64,000 bases of DNA, from the NCBI GenBank assembly GCA_027625915.1, contig JANTQA010000032.1, forward strand, positions 5,952,001 to 6,016,000, written 5' to 3'. The notes beneath the pieces were generated by a model that saw only the letters and a list, made by a program, of their open reading frames with translations, was not told the origin of the DNA and ran no database searches. Below, piece by piece: positions 47,240 to 59,864 of the stretch (position 1 is the stretch's first letter; each line of letters begins with the position of its first letter). The position numbers and the translations under genes were made by a program. This DNA comes from Anaeramoeba flamelloides (Eukaryota > Metamonada > Anaeramoebidae).

Positions 47240-47825
47240 CAAAAAGGGTGACTGATCAAAAATACTAAATATTGAAAAAAAATATAAATATAATTAAATC
47301 TGATTTCTAATTCACTTTTAAATCATTCTAAAAAATAAAAGCCTGATATTCAAAAATTAAAAAAAAAAATAAAGGAAATAACTTACAAAAAACTGAATCA
47401 CAACTTTTGAAATGAGCATTACCAATTTTTTATTACTGAACTTTCACTGAAAAAAAGTTAACAAGATTTTTTACGAATAATTAAATTCATTTTAAAAGAC
47501 ATTACAAAGTCTCAATTTTCTAAAAGATTATTTGTCTTTTCAAGATCTCTTTTTTTTTTTCAACAAGATCTTTTGACAAAAGAAAAAAAAAAGAAAAAAA
47601 AAGACAAAAAAAAAAAAAATTTTAAACAAAATGAAAAATAAAAACAAAAAGTTGAAGAAAAAGTCAAAGAAAAAGAAACGGATAAAGAAAAAGAAAAAGA
47701 AAAACAAAAGAAAAAAAAATTCTGATCCAAAAATTTTAAAATATTTTTTTTATAAGAATACGGAATAAAACTCTCAAAATAACTTACATTAAAATTATAA
47801 AGTGAATCAAAATTTTTAAAAAATG
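47240..47825 (-). mobile_element. Family D element, inverted copy
   Basis: Complement of the 31915-32482 layout: the small unit (47240-47410), then GAAATGAGCATTACC, a purine-rich tract (about 47575-47715), and the end AAAGTGAATCAAAATTTTT at about 47800-47820. Confidence 0.6.
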
Positions 47826-48333
47826 GTTTGGTTTATAATTTTTTTCTTTTCATTCGACACATTTCAAAGAACAGTTTTATAATTCTGAAACCTTTTCAAA
47901 TTGATTTTTTCTCAATTCAAGTTGATTTAAAAAAGGATTTTTCGAATTGTTTTTGTATAATTAGTTAAAATACAGTTTGAAAAGAATACCAATATTTTTT
48001 AATTTTTTTAAAAAGTTCAAATAAAAATTTTTAAAAATAAATGATGAAAAAAAATTTTTATAAACATTATTTTTTATTTTCGAAGTTTAGATTTTTAAAA
48101 GAATTAAAATATATTAATGGTGATAATTAAACAGAATATATCTCTAATTAATAACCAAATTTCTAAAAATATTTAATAATTAATTGATTTTTAGAAAAAA
48201 AACAAATAAATCTAAAGTATATTATTTTTTCGAATGTTTTCATAATTTTGAATACTTGAAAAAAAATTAAGGGATTAATATCTTTAAAAGAATATAATCT
48301 TGTAAACATATATATTTGCATATTAAGAATATA

Positions 48334-51300
48334 TTAATCCCAGCCGAGAGTAGTATTCAATATCCAAACAATTAAAATTGAAAGAGGATAAAGAGGTATT
48401 ATCCAAAGTATATGATATAATTTTACAGTATTTGAATAAATGGCCAAGACACTCAACGATAAATTAACGACTGACATTGATATAACTTCTGCAGTAAAAT
48501 CCCATATTAATTTTTTATAGTAAATAAGTCCACATAAAACTGCCAACGAAAAGGTATTATTCATCACAACTGCGCCATATAAAGAAGCAAATACAAGCGA
48601 ATTTGTTTTCATTTTTTTCTTTTTCGCAAAGACGACGCTTGTAAACAATTCAGCGGAATTGGAAGCTGTTGGGGCAACAACAAAGGCAATGTAAAAAGGC
48701 GACATTCCGAGGTGTGAAGAGAATTTTGTAATTGTGACTACCAGTGCGTCACAAAAGAGTATGATTGAAAGAGTTCCTATCAATAAATGGTATGATGCTT
48801 TTAGTGCCATTCTTTTTTTATTAACAGTCATTTTTAGGTCACTTGTTTCAGATTCATCTGAAAGATCTGATCCATCCGAGAGAAGACCGTTTTGATTGAT
48901 TGATTCTTTCCCATTGTCATTCATTTCTATTTCGCTTAATTCATTCAATTCGACATCGTCTTCTTCGATATTTAAGTTTAATTTCTTCTTGTTATTTTTA
49001 TTTGAAAGTAATCCGATTTCACTTTCATTACTACTTTCAATTCCAAGGAAAATATTTGATTTGTCTTTTTTTTTTGTTTTCTGTTTTGAACTTGATTTTT
49101 TTTTACCGTCTTCATGGAACATCATTTCTACGAATAAACTTTCACCGTGCTTTTGATTCTTGTTCTTCTTCGTTATTTTCACTTTTTCATTATTCAATTG
49201 TATTTGGATTTTTTTATTATCAAAGGTTCCATTTATTTTCCTTGCATCCTTATCCTTAATATTTTTTTCTCTCTTAAATACTTCTCCAGCTTCTTCCTCA
49301 CCCGATGCCATTTGATTTAATTCAATGTCTTCGAGTTCTTCGTTTTCTTTAACATTTTGATTATGTTCTAAATGTTTATCAAAATGTGATCCTTGAAATT
49401 GTAATGAATTTTCATTTGAAGGTGTAATTATCGAAAATTTTATTTTGTTTTGTACTTTATCAACAAATTTGTTCATTAACTTTTGCTTTAATAATTTTTC
49501 CTTTGCTAATTTGTTTCTTTTTGATTGTAGTGTTGTTTCAACAAATTGATAAATTGTATACCCAACAAAAAATAATCCGCTAAGAACCATTCCTGCAAAA
49601 TTAAAAAATTCTTCATGTTCTTCTAATTTCTTCCCTTCACATCCTGGGCATGAATTATATCCAAACTGAACAAGAAGGAAACCAAATAAGGAAACAATTA
49701 CAATTGCAGCTATGACTTTTATTTGCGGAAATACAGTAACCCCAGTGTTTTTCCATGAAAATTTTGTATATTTTTGTTCAACAGCTTTTCCATTTTCAAT
49801 ATCGCACCTTCCTAAATATATACCCGTAGCGACTATGAATTTTTTTAAAGATTTGATTTTAAACAATTTCAACAATTATTAATTTATTAACGAATATAGA
49901 AATATATTTATTTTTTTTAAAAAATCGATTAAAGAAAATTAATTTTAGTAATTCTAAAAACAATGAAAATTGATTGCTTGAGTGATACGAAGAGAAGTAA
50001 ACTTCCTATTTTTTCTTCAAGAGAAAAATAAATAAAAAGTATTTTTAAACTTTGAAAAAAAAATAAAATAATGGAAATTGGTAATCAAAGTTTTCTTGTT
50101 AGCAATATAAAAAAAAATGATAATTTGATTGATTAACAAATTTTATTTTGGCGAGTTTTAAGGTGATTTTTTATTATTTTTAAAAAGATCAACAATTGAG
50201 ATGTATACTTTGATAAATTTTTTTTTTTTTTTTATTTATTTATTTCAAATACAGAGTTTAAATTCAAAATGAATATTGAAATAAAAAGAATTTTTATTCA
50301 AATCAATAACAAAATACAATTAGTAAAATTTTTTTAAAATCAGATTTGCTAATTTTTAATTTCTTCTTTAATATGTTTAACATAGAACAGTATAGATTAG
50401 TAATGTTGATTATTATAAAAATCAAATAAAAAGTAAATCTTTTAAAATACACCACTCTTGCCCGAATTGGCATATGTTCAAAAAATGGATTTTATAGATT
50501 ATATTAATATTGTTTTTTTTATTTATTTCAGCAATGACTAGAGATTCTTATTAATAATGAATTTTTTAAATTAAAAATAAAAATTCTTTAAATTCTTGAA
50601 AACAGCCTTTGATTTTTTTTAACGGAGAAATAATAATTTTATTTTAATTATTTGTTTCTTGTTTCCTAAATTCTAGAAAAACTAATCACGGCATGGGGTA
50701 ATGATGTACTATAAGGTATTGTAATATGCTATAAGGATTTATAACGTACTATAAGATAGTAAATCCCAATTCAAAATTTTTAACAAAACTAAAATTTAAT
50801 TTTTGATAAAAAAAAAATCTTATTAAATAAAGAAATTAATATATAAATACTAAACTATTCCTACCAAATAGTTGAAATATTAAAAATTATTTATAATTTA
50901 CAATATACACAAAATAAAAAATAAACAATTATCAATCAAAATAAAAAAAATGCGTTTTGTCAAAAATTTTTCGGATTGAGGATTAATTGTTAAGGGTTAA
51001 ATGTTAAAAAAACAATTAATCTGTTAATGAAGAGAAATTTGAAGTGATTAAATTTATGTCTTCCAATCCAAGAGTATTATTAATGTCAAGACACAGTAAT
51101 TCAAAGAAGTTGACACTTAATTTAGTTTTCTATGAATTTTGGAGAGAGCACAGTAAAAAAAAATGTTATTGTAAATTTGTTCAAATGTGGGTATCAAAGA
51201 TTGAATGATCAAAGTTTAAAGATACCATCAACTAATTTTATTTGAGTTTATCTATTTGGAAAACTCGGCTCTAACTTTAACCTTAAAATCAATCATTCTA

Positions 51301-54300
51301 AAATAATTTTTCGATCGAACTTGTACTGTTACTCAATTGAGTAAAAAAAAAAAAGAAAAGAAAACACAAAAAAATAGACAAAAATGATTCAAATATTTTT
51401 CAAAAATCAAAATTAGTTCATATTTGAATGAAATAATAAACTCGATTCCAAAAAATGGGACGCAAAAAAAAATACATTAATAAAAATATACTCCAAAATA
51501 CATGATACTTGGACATTAAAATAATAAAAGACCCGAAAATATTTAATTAATACTATTTATATATTTTATAGTAAATTTAAAATTCAATTCGAAAAATAAA
51601 AAAAATAAAAAAAAGTGTGCCCCTATTTTTGGAACACGGTTACCAAAAAATCCATTTTTATTGAAAGAAAAAATTAATAAAAACTATTAATAGATTCAGC
51701 TTGTCTTTTGATAACTAAATCTATCCTTTTAAATATAGAGTTTACTAATTTTCTAAGGTTTCCCAACTCAAAGTATTCCATACATTAGTGAAAATTTTAA
51801 AAATTCTTCTTCGTTTTTTGGTTACAATTTTTCAGTTTAGTATCCATAAATTCCCAATTGGGTTTAAATTTGTGGAATTGGGGGTCATGGGTCCAGAACA
51901 TTACATCCCCGATTTAAGTAAGTTTGGGTTTTTTTTTTGAAGTATGTGGACAAGCTCCATCCTTTTGGAAAATCCATTTCAACTCACCATATTCTGAATT
52001 AGCGAGTTGAATTACATTTGATTTTTTTGATAATATCATAAATAATATATTCAGTATTCACACTTCCATAAATGATAATAAGGTCTGTTTGTAGGCCATG
52101 TGCCCTAGTACACCATATCATGATTTTTTTCAAAAAATTTTTTTCTTGATAAAAAAAGAATCTTTTTTCATTTTTGATAGAAAAAATTTTTTTTTGTGAT
52201 CAGAATGAAAACTTTTAAATTTCATTTTAAAGTGATTTTGAGATTTTCAAAAAGTTTTGTAAAAAATTTTAATTTTTTTTTCATTTGAAAAAAAAGAATC
52301 CAAAAAAAATCAAAAAAATTATTGAAAATCAAAAATCAAAAAATAATGAAAAAAAATGATAAATAATTAACTTTAAAATTATTTACATTGATTGTTAATA
52401 TCTAATGTTTCGATTTAAGAGTCAAATATCACTTTTCTTGGAATTAAATTGATTTTGAAGGTGTGCCCCAATTTTTGGAATTGAGTTTAATATTGAGATT
52501 CTTTTAATTATTTTGATTGAGTTAAAAAATTTGAATTTTAGTTTATAATGCAATTTACTTGAATTTTGATTTTTTTTTTTCGAGTTAATTTTGGTGTGTT
52601 GGAATTTGGGTATGTTTCTCCCCTTTTTGAAATATTTTTTTTTATTTCCTTAAAGTTTTTCCAATATAATCTTACAATTTAAAGAAAATTCAAATAAATA
52701 ACCACAAAAATTCATTATTTTTTCTTTTTTTCAAAATGTTGGAATAATTGGAAGTCGGGATATGTTATCTGCAATTTCTTCTTGGATATAATAAAGACGA
52801 GAAATTTTTAATATTGTTTTATCATTATTTTAAAAAATTATCAACAATAATAGATTTGCAATTCTCAAATTTGACATCGAGCTTCTGTTTCTGAGATGGT
52901 TGCTTTTGTCTTAAAATTTACAATTTAAATTTTTTCAATGTAATTCATTGTACAAAAATTGGTAACGATTAATAGATAACTTTTGTTTGTATGGTGGTAT
53001 TTTAAATTTTTTTCCTTTTCTTTTTTTTTTTCCTTGCTGTCATGCTTAATTTAATAATTTTCATCATTTTTTGATCTGCCTAACCCTATCAAAACTAATA
53101 TTCATGTGTAACTTTAATTTAATTTTAGTGTGTTCAGTTTCCTTAATTCATTTTTCTAACTTTTTTTTTCAATTTTCTTTTCAAACTTATAATGTAAAAT
53201 TAATTTGTTTTTTTTTGTGAAGCGATAAATTCAAAAAAGTTTGGTACTTTATTTCTACTTCATTTAAAAATTTATTCAAGTCATTTCAGAATTGATCTGA
53301 TTTATGAAGAGGAATTTGAATATTATTTTATTTAATTTTTTTAATCCTATTGATTTCTTTGATTGCATCGTATTGAACGTATTTTAAAATTAACCGGATT
53401 AAAAAACCAATCAATCTTGAGATTTAAACTGAAATCCATATTTTTAAGCAAAGTTAAAGCTCTTAAAGGAATCACAACAACACACTTGGATTCGAATTGG
53501 AAATAATTTTTAAATTTTTCAAACTAATATTTTGGCTATTTTTTTGTTTTTTTTGTTTTTTCTTCATTTCGTTTTTTTCAATGACGAAACAGTTTAGGTT
53601 CGATCGAAAAAAATTTTAGAATGATTGATATTAAGGTTAAAGTTAGTTCCCAGTTAGATAGAAAAATACCTGGTACAAATTAGTTGATGGTATCTGTAAC
53701 TTTGATCGATCAATAATTATTTGAGAAATTTCAACAAATTTACTAAATGGGTTTTTTTGTTGTGCTCTCTCCAAAATTCATAGAAAACTAAATTAAGTTT
53801 CAAATTCTTCGAATTACTGTGCCTTGGCATTAATGATACTCTTGAATTGGAAGGCATAAATTTAATCACTTCAAATTTCTCTTCATTAACAGATTAATTG
53901 TTTTTTTAACATTTAACCCTTAACAATTAATCCTCAATCCGAAAATTTTTGACAAAACGCATTTTTTTTTATTTTGATTGATAATTGTTTATTTTTTATT
54001 TTGTATATATTGTAAATTATAAATAATTTTTGAACATTTCAATTATTTAACGATTCTACTTGAGTATTTTTATATTAATTTATTTAATAAGATGTTATTG
54101 TCAAACATTGAATTTTGGTTTTGTTAAAAAAAATTTGGATTAGAGTTTATTATAGAGATTACCATAAAATTGAGTGAAAAAAAAAAAAAAGTTGAAAAAA
54201 AGAGCAGCTTTAGTGTTCATAAATCAGTAAAAAATTAAATCGTCTGGAAAAAAAAAAAAAGTTAAATACGATTTTTAATTGTAAACCTTATTGAAAATGA

Positions 54301-56513
54301 AAAACAAGATCAATCAATAAAAGAAAAAAAATAAATGCTTAAAAATAAAATAGTGGATTTAACACAACAGTTTTTCTAATAAACCATTTTCCAATCAAAG
54401 GGGCCCAGTTGTGGAGAGTGAATTACATGTTTTTAAAGGGTTTGAATGGATATTAGAAGAAAAAATTTATTTCGGGAAATTCCAAAATTGATCAAATTCT
54501 TATTTTTGCACATTTTTTCTTTTTAATTTTTACAATTTTTTTGATAAACCTAATTGATTTGCAAATTCTTTTTTTATTACAAGATCGATAGTCACTTGGT
54601 AAAAATGTGTTATTTCTAAGGTTAATGAAAAAGTAAAAGTGATTGTAGAGAAATGATATTTATTTTTATTGAAATTTTATTTGATCTTCAATAAGAGATC
54701 AAAATGAACCTTGTTGTTTTTCTCAATCGGTAGCCCTATTAAGAATTTTTTGTTTTTTCTATTTTTAAGAAAATATATGGATTTATTATTTTTATTTCAT
54801 CTTAATATCAACTATTCTTGGATGTTTATTATTCTACTTATTTCTTATTTAATCTTCAAAGGTCATTTATAAAAAATATTTGATATTTGAAAAAAAATGT
54901 TTTTTTTGGATACCACTTTGACTGAAACAGAGTTTATTTTCAAAATCTATGAAGTTAGTTTTTGAGATCTCAAAAATAATCAATTTTTTCTGCAATTTTT
55001 TAATAATATATAAATCAAAGAAAAATCCCAGATACAAAAGGTAGTATTAAGAAAAACTGTTGTTGTGTTAAATCCTCTATTTTATTTTTAATCATTTATT
55101 TTTTTTCTTTTATTAATTGATCTTGTTTTTCGTTTTCAGTTTCTATTAATGTTCCCAATTAAAAATAATCTGTTTACCTTTTTTTATCTCCTGTTTCACT
55201 TTTTTTCCCAAATGGTGAGCTTTTTTCCGAATGGTAAAACTATTTTTCGATTAAATTGTCAAAAAATCTTGATGGAAAAGAAGATTTTTCAACTTAAAAT
55301 TCTAAAATATCTTTAAAAATTATTTTTTGATCAAAGATCTCTTATATTAACCAATAACGTTTTTTTTCATTGAAGTTATTAAAAAGTGAAAAATTAGCAA
55401 CTGTTTAATTTTTTTTTCAGGATCGATAAAGTTGTCCTGAAAATTACATTTCTATTGTTTCAAAAGATTTTTAATTCTCGTCATTCTATTTTATCAAAAT
55501 TGTCTTTGAAACATTTCACGACTGATAAATTCAAATAAATAGATAAAAATTTTTTAGTTCAATTTCAATTTTTTGGAATTTTAAACTTCAACTTTGAAAA
55601 CAACTCAACAGAGAATATTTTGAAGATCAACTAATTTTACAAAGTTTCTTCAATTAAACTAAAAAAATTCTTTCTTCAAAGCTTGTGTAAAAAAATTTGT
55701 AAAAGGGAAAAGAAAGTAAACACCTTCAGGCACCTATTTGAATTTATCTGTATCTAAAAATTCTTTGAATTTATTAGTCCCTTTCAGAAAATAAGATTTT
55801 ACAAAATAAATTTTTGGATTTTAAAAGATAAAATTTGTGAAGGACAAATTTACTTTCTAATGAGTTGGTTCTTTTTTTAAATTACGGTTGGTTTGTAAAT
55901 ACTTTTTGTTATTTCATTTTGGAAAAAAAATCTAAAATGTAAAATGTAAAAGGGAAATTCAATAATTTACGTGGTATCGTTAGTAGAAGGACATCAGAAC
56001 CGGCCAAAGTACCGACTGCAACTGCTAGCTTATGTTGTATTTCTTCTTTCGTTCCAAAAACACAACTCGCAATAATCTTTTGGATTAAAAGGTACAAGAA
56101 CAAAAAGACAAGAATTGGAAAAAGATAAACATTTTATTAGTTAAGAAAGATTTCGATTGTTTTGATTGAAACCAATTTGAAATTAAAAATACAAACAATA
56201 CAAGAATCGGGCAGAGTTCCTAACAACGGAAGTATTATACCACCTATATTCATTTATTAAAAATTAAGATAAAAAAAAAACAAAAAAGTGAGTTGTTTTG
56301 ATGAAGCTAAGCGTTTGTTTTTTTTGGGATGAAAGGATTTCGGTTACCAATAATTCCAGGCGGAGTAATTTCAATTAACAACTCAGATCCATCAGAGATA
56401 TTTTTAGAACCATAACCAAGCAACAAAGAATAGACACACAATAAAAAAAAATTACCAAGTGAAGATTCCGAACAAGGCAACGTTTCATTCACACAAGACT
56501 CCAATAAAATCAT
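48334..56513 (-). CDS. NCL-type sodium/calcium exchanger (EF-CAX relative), 4 exons
   Basis: Exons 56513-56348, 56243-56197, 56076-55971 and 49832-48334, 605 aa, GT-AG with matching phases (1,0,1). Exons 1-3 give the first exchanger repeat: LPCSESSLGNFFLLCVYSLL, ISDGSELLIEI, PGIIGGIILPLLGTLPDS, KLAVAVGTLAGSDVLLLTIP. Exon 4 continues IYLGRCDIENG, as in plant NCL (VGKCDI). The second repeat is at about 454-605: LSIILFCDALVV, FYIAFVVAPTASNSAELFTS, LYGAVVMNNTFSLAV, ending GWD like NCL's FGWS. These proteins exchange cations, chiefly Ca2+, across vacuolar or other membranes. The linker (about 206-450) is charged and Ser-rich. Plant NCL has two EF-hands there; I see no EF-hand loop here. The start ATG opens directly into the luminal Cys segment, so an upstream signal-peptide exon may be missing. 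Confidence 0.88.
50745..54165 (-). mobile_element. Tc1/mariner-type DNA transposon with long terminal inverted repeats
   Basis: The arms run about 50745-51340 and 53575-54165 (roughly 590 bp) and are still very similar. Shared blocks include ATGCGTTTTGTCAAAAATTT, GGATTGAGGATTAATTGTTA, AGTGATTAAATTTATG and TCATTCTAAAAT followed by CGATCGAAC. The 2.2 kb interior carries minus-strand transposase remains. Long arms are unusual for Tc1/mariner but known in some lineages. The element sits inside the exchanger intron. Its ends are estimated and no clear TA duplication could be fixed. Confidence 0.75.
51650..52150 (-). pseudogene. Degenerate Tc1/mariner transposase, catalytic C-terminal half
   Basis: Read on the minus strand, fragments in changing frames match the DDE domain: MIWCTRAHGLQTDLIIIYGS then VNTEYIIYDI (family: MVWG...GKTDLVFI.GSVN..YI), FPKGWSLSTYF (family FQQDGA..HT), LNPIGNLW (family DLNPIENLW) and WNTLSWETLRKLVNS-like, with FKRIDLVIKRQAESINSFY at the C terminus. 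Stops and frame changes show it is dead. After its end comes GTGTTCCAAAAATAGGGG, a sequence typical of Tc1/mariner tips, at about 51616-51640. The N-terminal helix-turn-helix half is not clear. Confidence 0.75.
54930..55212 (+). mobile_element. Family B MITE, copy 3
   Basis: Same orientation as 19102-19492. Shared: GAGATCTCAAAAATAATCAA, GAAAAACTGTTGTTGTGTT, TTTTATTAATTGATCTTG, TATTAATGTTCCCAATTAAA and the tip GTTTCACTTTTTTT. The left tip is lost. Confidence 0.65.
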
Positions 56514-59500
56514 TTGCTTGAAACTCTAATTATAAAAAAATGAAGAAGATTGTTGCTTTGATTAATTATTGTGAACATTCCTAACGAACATCTTGAGTGG
56601 GTGAAGTTTTACATACTCTTTTATTGTCTATTTGCTTGTTATTGGTAGACAAATTTTTTTTTGTTACTTTAACTTTTAAAAGGTAAAAAAAATTTTTTTG
56701 CGAGGTTTGTCTTTCAAAAGAAATGAGGAAGATTGGATTAAAAGTTTGTTAAAAGGTTCAAAATTTGTCGAACAACAAATTGTCCTTTGCCTTATCGCAA
56801 TATTTTTCAGAATAAATAAAATTCACAATTTAATTACATCTATCTAGATACAAAAAAAAAAAAACAAAAGGACAATTACGATACACCATAAAACTCTTTT
56901 ATTGGTTTGTAAGAATCAAGTGATACTATAGATTTGAAAAATTGGAAAAAATAGATATTTTTTTTTATTGTTTATTCTGATGAAGAAGTGTAAAATTACA
57001 CTTTATACAATTTTAAATTAAACTTAAATTCCCTTTATGAAGTGCAAGAGTAAAATCATTTATTTCCCAATTTTAATTAATAGAAATAATTTCAAACTTG
57101 GTCGATATCAAATTGATTCATAAAGATTTATTACTTTTGAATTTGATTATAAATATTAATCTATCTTTTGTATAGGAAGGACAAACCCATAAAAAGTGAG
57201 GAGTATTTTCTATTATTTTCTTTTGGTATATTTTAAACCTAAAAGACTATTTTATTTTTATATTAATTTATCCTTAGAGGTATGTATATAAAGTTTATAA
57301 TAACTATAATTGGACAAATTATCTTGTATTAACTTATTAGGAGCATGTTATTGTGGGTCTTATATTATATATCTTTGACTTAGTCTGAATTAGAATTGTG
57401 ATACAAAAAGGCAATTTTTTTTTTTTTTATCGAAATCTTTTTTGAAGAATCCTAGACTAATAGACTCGTAGTTATTATTAAAAATGAATTTTGATTTTTG
57501 GGTTATCGAACTGAGATATTTTATTCTCATATTTTATATTTAAATCAACTGTAAATGTATAAAAACAGAAATATTAGTTTAATAGTACAAACATATGATT
57601 TTTTTTTTCTAAAGGTAATCGAAGATTTTTTTTGACAAGTAGTTCAATGAAACTTGAGAAAGAAATACAATATATCAACTTTGGGCAAATAAGTTATCAT
57701 TTTTAAAAGAATTGTTTTTCCAATTAATTTTTAGTAAAAAGATCCAGATCTAATCATTTGTATATGACTTTTAGGATTTAAAAAAAAAAAAGAAACATTT
57801 ATAAAAAAATTTAATGAAAATATCCCATATTTACATTTTATGATAGGATGTAAGAAAAAATAGCATTTAAAATATAATCTTATTTAAAAATATATGAAAA
57901 ATAAATCAAATATATTATTGGTGAAGTTCGGAAAAAAAATGATCTTTTCTAGTATTTTCAATAATTTATTAAATTTCTTTAAATTTAAATAACCAAGTAA
58001 TTTTTTTTTATCAATAATCCGGAAAAAAATAATCATTTTATTTAATTATTAATTAAATGAGGTGTTTATTAATATCTATTTTAATTTTTATTGTTTATTA
58101 TAATTATTAATTTTAAATATTTTTATTTTTTTGAATTTATTTATATTTTTAACAAATAACGGGAAACTTTATTTGGTCAGCTATTTTAATAATTTGTTTT
58201 ATTCGTTAAAAAATAGCAATTTAAATCTTAATTATTACATAATCACTGGAATAATTACATTATGCTATCAATTATTATTTAATACCAGTCAAATAACAAG
58301 TCATTTTATTAGGATATAAGTTGAATTTTCCAGCTTCTAAAATAGTATTCATGGAAATTATTTTATTGAAAATTTTTATAATAATCTTTTACTATTTTGT
58401 TCAAAAAAAAAAAAAAAATGAAAAAATTGATTAGAAATCTGATAGAATAAAGAAAATTTATTTTTTTATAACCTAAAAATAATTATTTTAATTTTTTTGA
58501 AATTAAGTAGATTTTTTACACTAGGCTATTTTTTACTTAGTTGTATTATTTTAAATTGTATATTTGAAAATTTTATTCATGGGTAAAAAAATTCATTCTC
58601 CTTTCAAAGAAAATAAATTTTTTTAAATAATTTGGATATATTTTGGGGTTTGAAAATTTCAAAAATGAGAAAATTGAAAAAAAAACTTTTTAATGATAAT
58701 CCATTTCCAGAAAATATCATTTAAAGCAAACCCGCTTTTGTACTAATCGTATTTTTACATAATTTTTCATTTCAATGATTCTGTAAAATTTTGTATTCAT
58801 TAACTATTATTATTAACATTAAAAATTTTTTATGGTAATTAACTATTCAATGCTTTAAATAATGTTTTTTTTATTCTTTCTTCGAAAAGAAAATTTTAAA
58901 AAATTATTATGGTTTTTAATAATTAAAACCAATAAATTATAAATATTTTAAATTTGATAGATGAAAAAGAATCACTTCAATAGAATATTAAAGTTTTTTA
59001 TTACATTTTAATACTGTGTCTCGCATTTTCTTTGAACAACAAAGTCTTTATCAGTTTTATTTTTTTTGTTTTTGATTAATTTACATCCAACAAAATGATA
59101 GATTTATTTAACAAAAACAATTATTTCATAAAATGTAACAATTAAATGTTTCTGTTTATCTACAAATCTCTTTATTATTGTGTTTCTTGTAATTTTTTTC
59201 GTTGACAAACTACGGTGATCAAAATTAAGCGTTGTAAAACAACAATAATCGGTGTTACGAAATATAATCCATACTTTTTTTTCTTCTTGTTACAATATAT
59301 ATCCAATTTACTACCCATTAGTATACCTAAGTTCAAATCAATTTTGAGAGTAAACTTGTTGATATTTTAAGTAAATTTTAAATTATTCATGCAATTTGTT
59401 GAAATTTTTTCTTAATATTCTCAATTTTTATGCTATTTTTTGTTTTTTTGTAAAAAATTTTTTATCAAAAATTTAACTCTATTTTTTGAGATAAATTTTC

Positions 59501-59864
59501 CAATTTGATTCCTTCATTTTTGCAATTTGTTTTTAGATAATAGAACTTTATGAAACCAATACCAGATTTTTTTTAGGCTTTATTATTGGTTTCTTTGTTC
59601 TTTTTATGTATAGGTCTTCTATAACAAAAAAACACACTTTCTATTTTGAAACAGAGATTAAACGTTTCTGAACGTTTTATAATGACAATAGCAATTTGAC
59701 TCTTTGTTCGATATCATTTCATCAAAAACAAGAATAAAAAAACTGACAGGAGTCTGTTATTCAGAGATAAGGTGAGACAGAGTATTAAAATCTAAATAAA
59801 AGACTTTAAGGTTTTGAAATTTGGGAATCAAATATTCATTTTTTCAATTTTTTTTGCTTTTAGA
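56514..59864. other. Intergenic spacer between divergent genes
   Basis: Lies between the start of the exchanger gene and that of the PIG-X-like gene, so both promoters should be here. It is uniformly A/T-rich and no gene was recognised. A TTTTGCTTTTAG tract ends two bases before the ATG at 59865 and may be the acceptor of a 5' UTR intron. Confidence 0.5.

Larger units (their letters stand above)
45675..48333. other. Intergenic spacer with palindromes and a family D element
   Basis: Contains a perfect 16-bp palindrome (46180-46195), a cluster of family F palindromic elements (46400-46960) and an inverted family D element (47240-47825). No gene was recognised. Confidence 0.55.
49833..55970 (-). 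other. 6.1 kb intron 3 of the exchanger gene
   Basis: Donor GTAAAT at 55970 after ...LLLTIP; acceptor TTCATAG ending at 49833 before ...ATGIYLGRCDI. It contains a whole Tc1/mariner-type element (50745-54165) and a family B MITE (54930-55212). About three fifths of the intron is recognisable mobile DNA. Confidence 0.8.

Noticed and set aside
48896-49259. Plus-strand Ser/Phe-rich frames opposite the exchanger linker
   Set aside because: Antisense shadows of the charged linker in exon 4.
58131-58319. 62-codon plus-strand frame in the right spacer
   Set aside because: Opens with a non-ATG codon, A/T-driven composition, no domain or splice partner.
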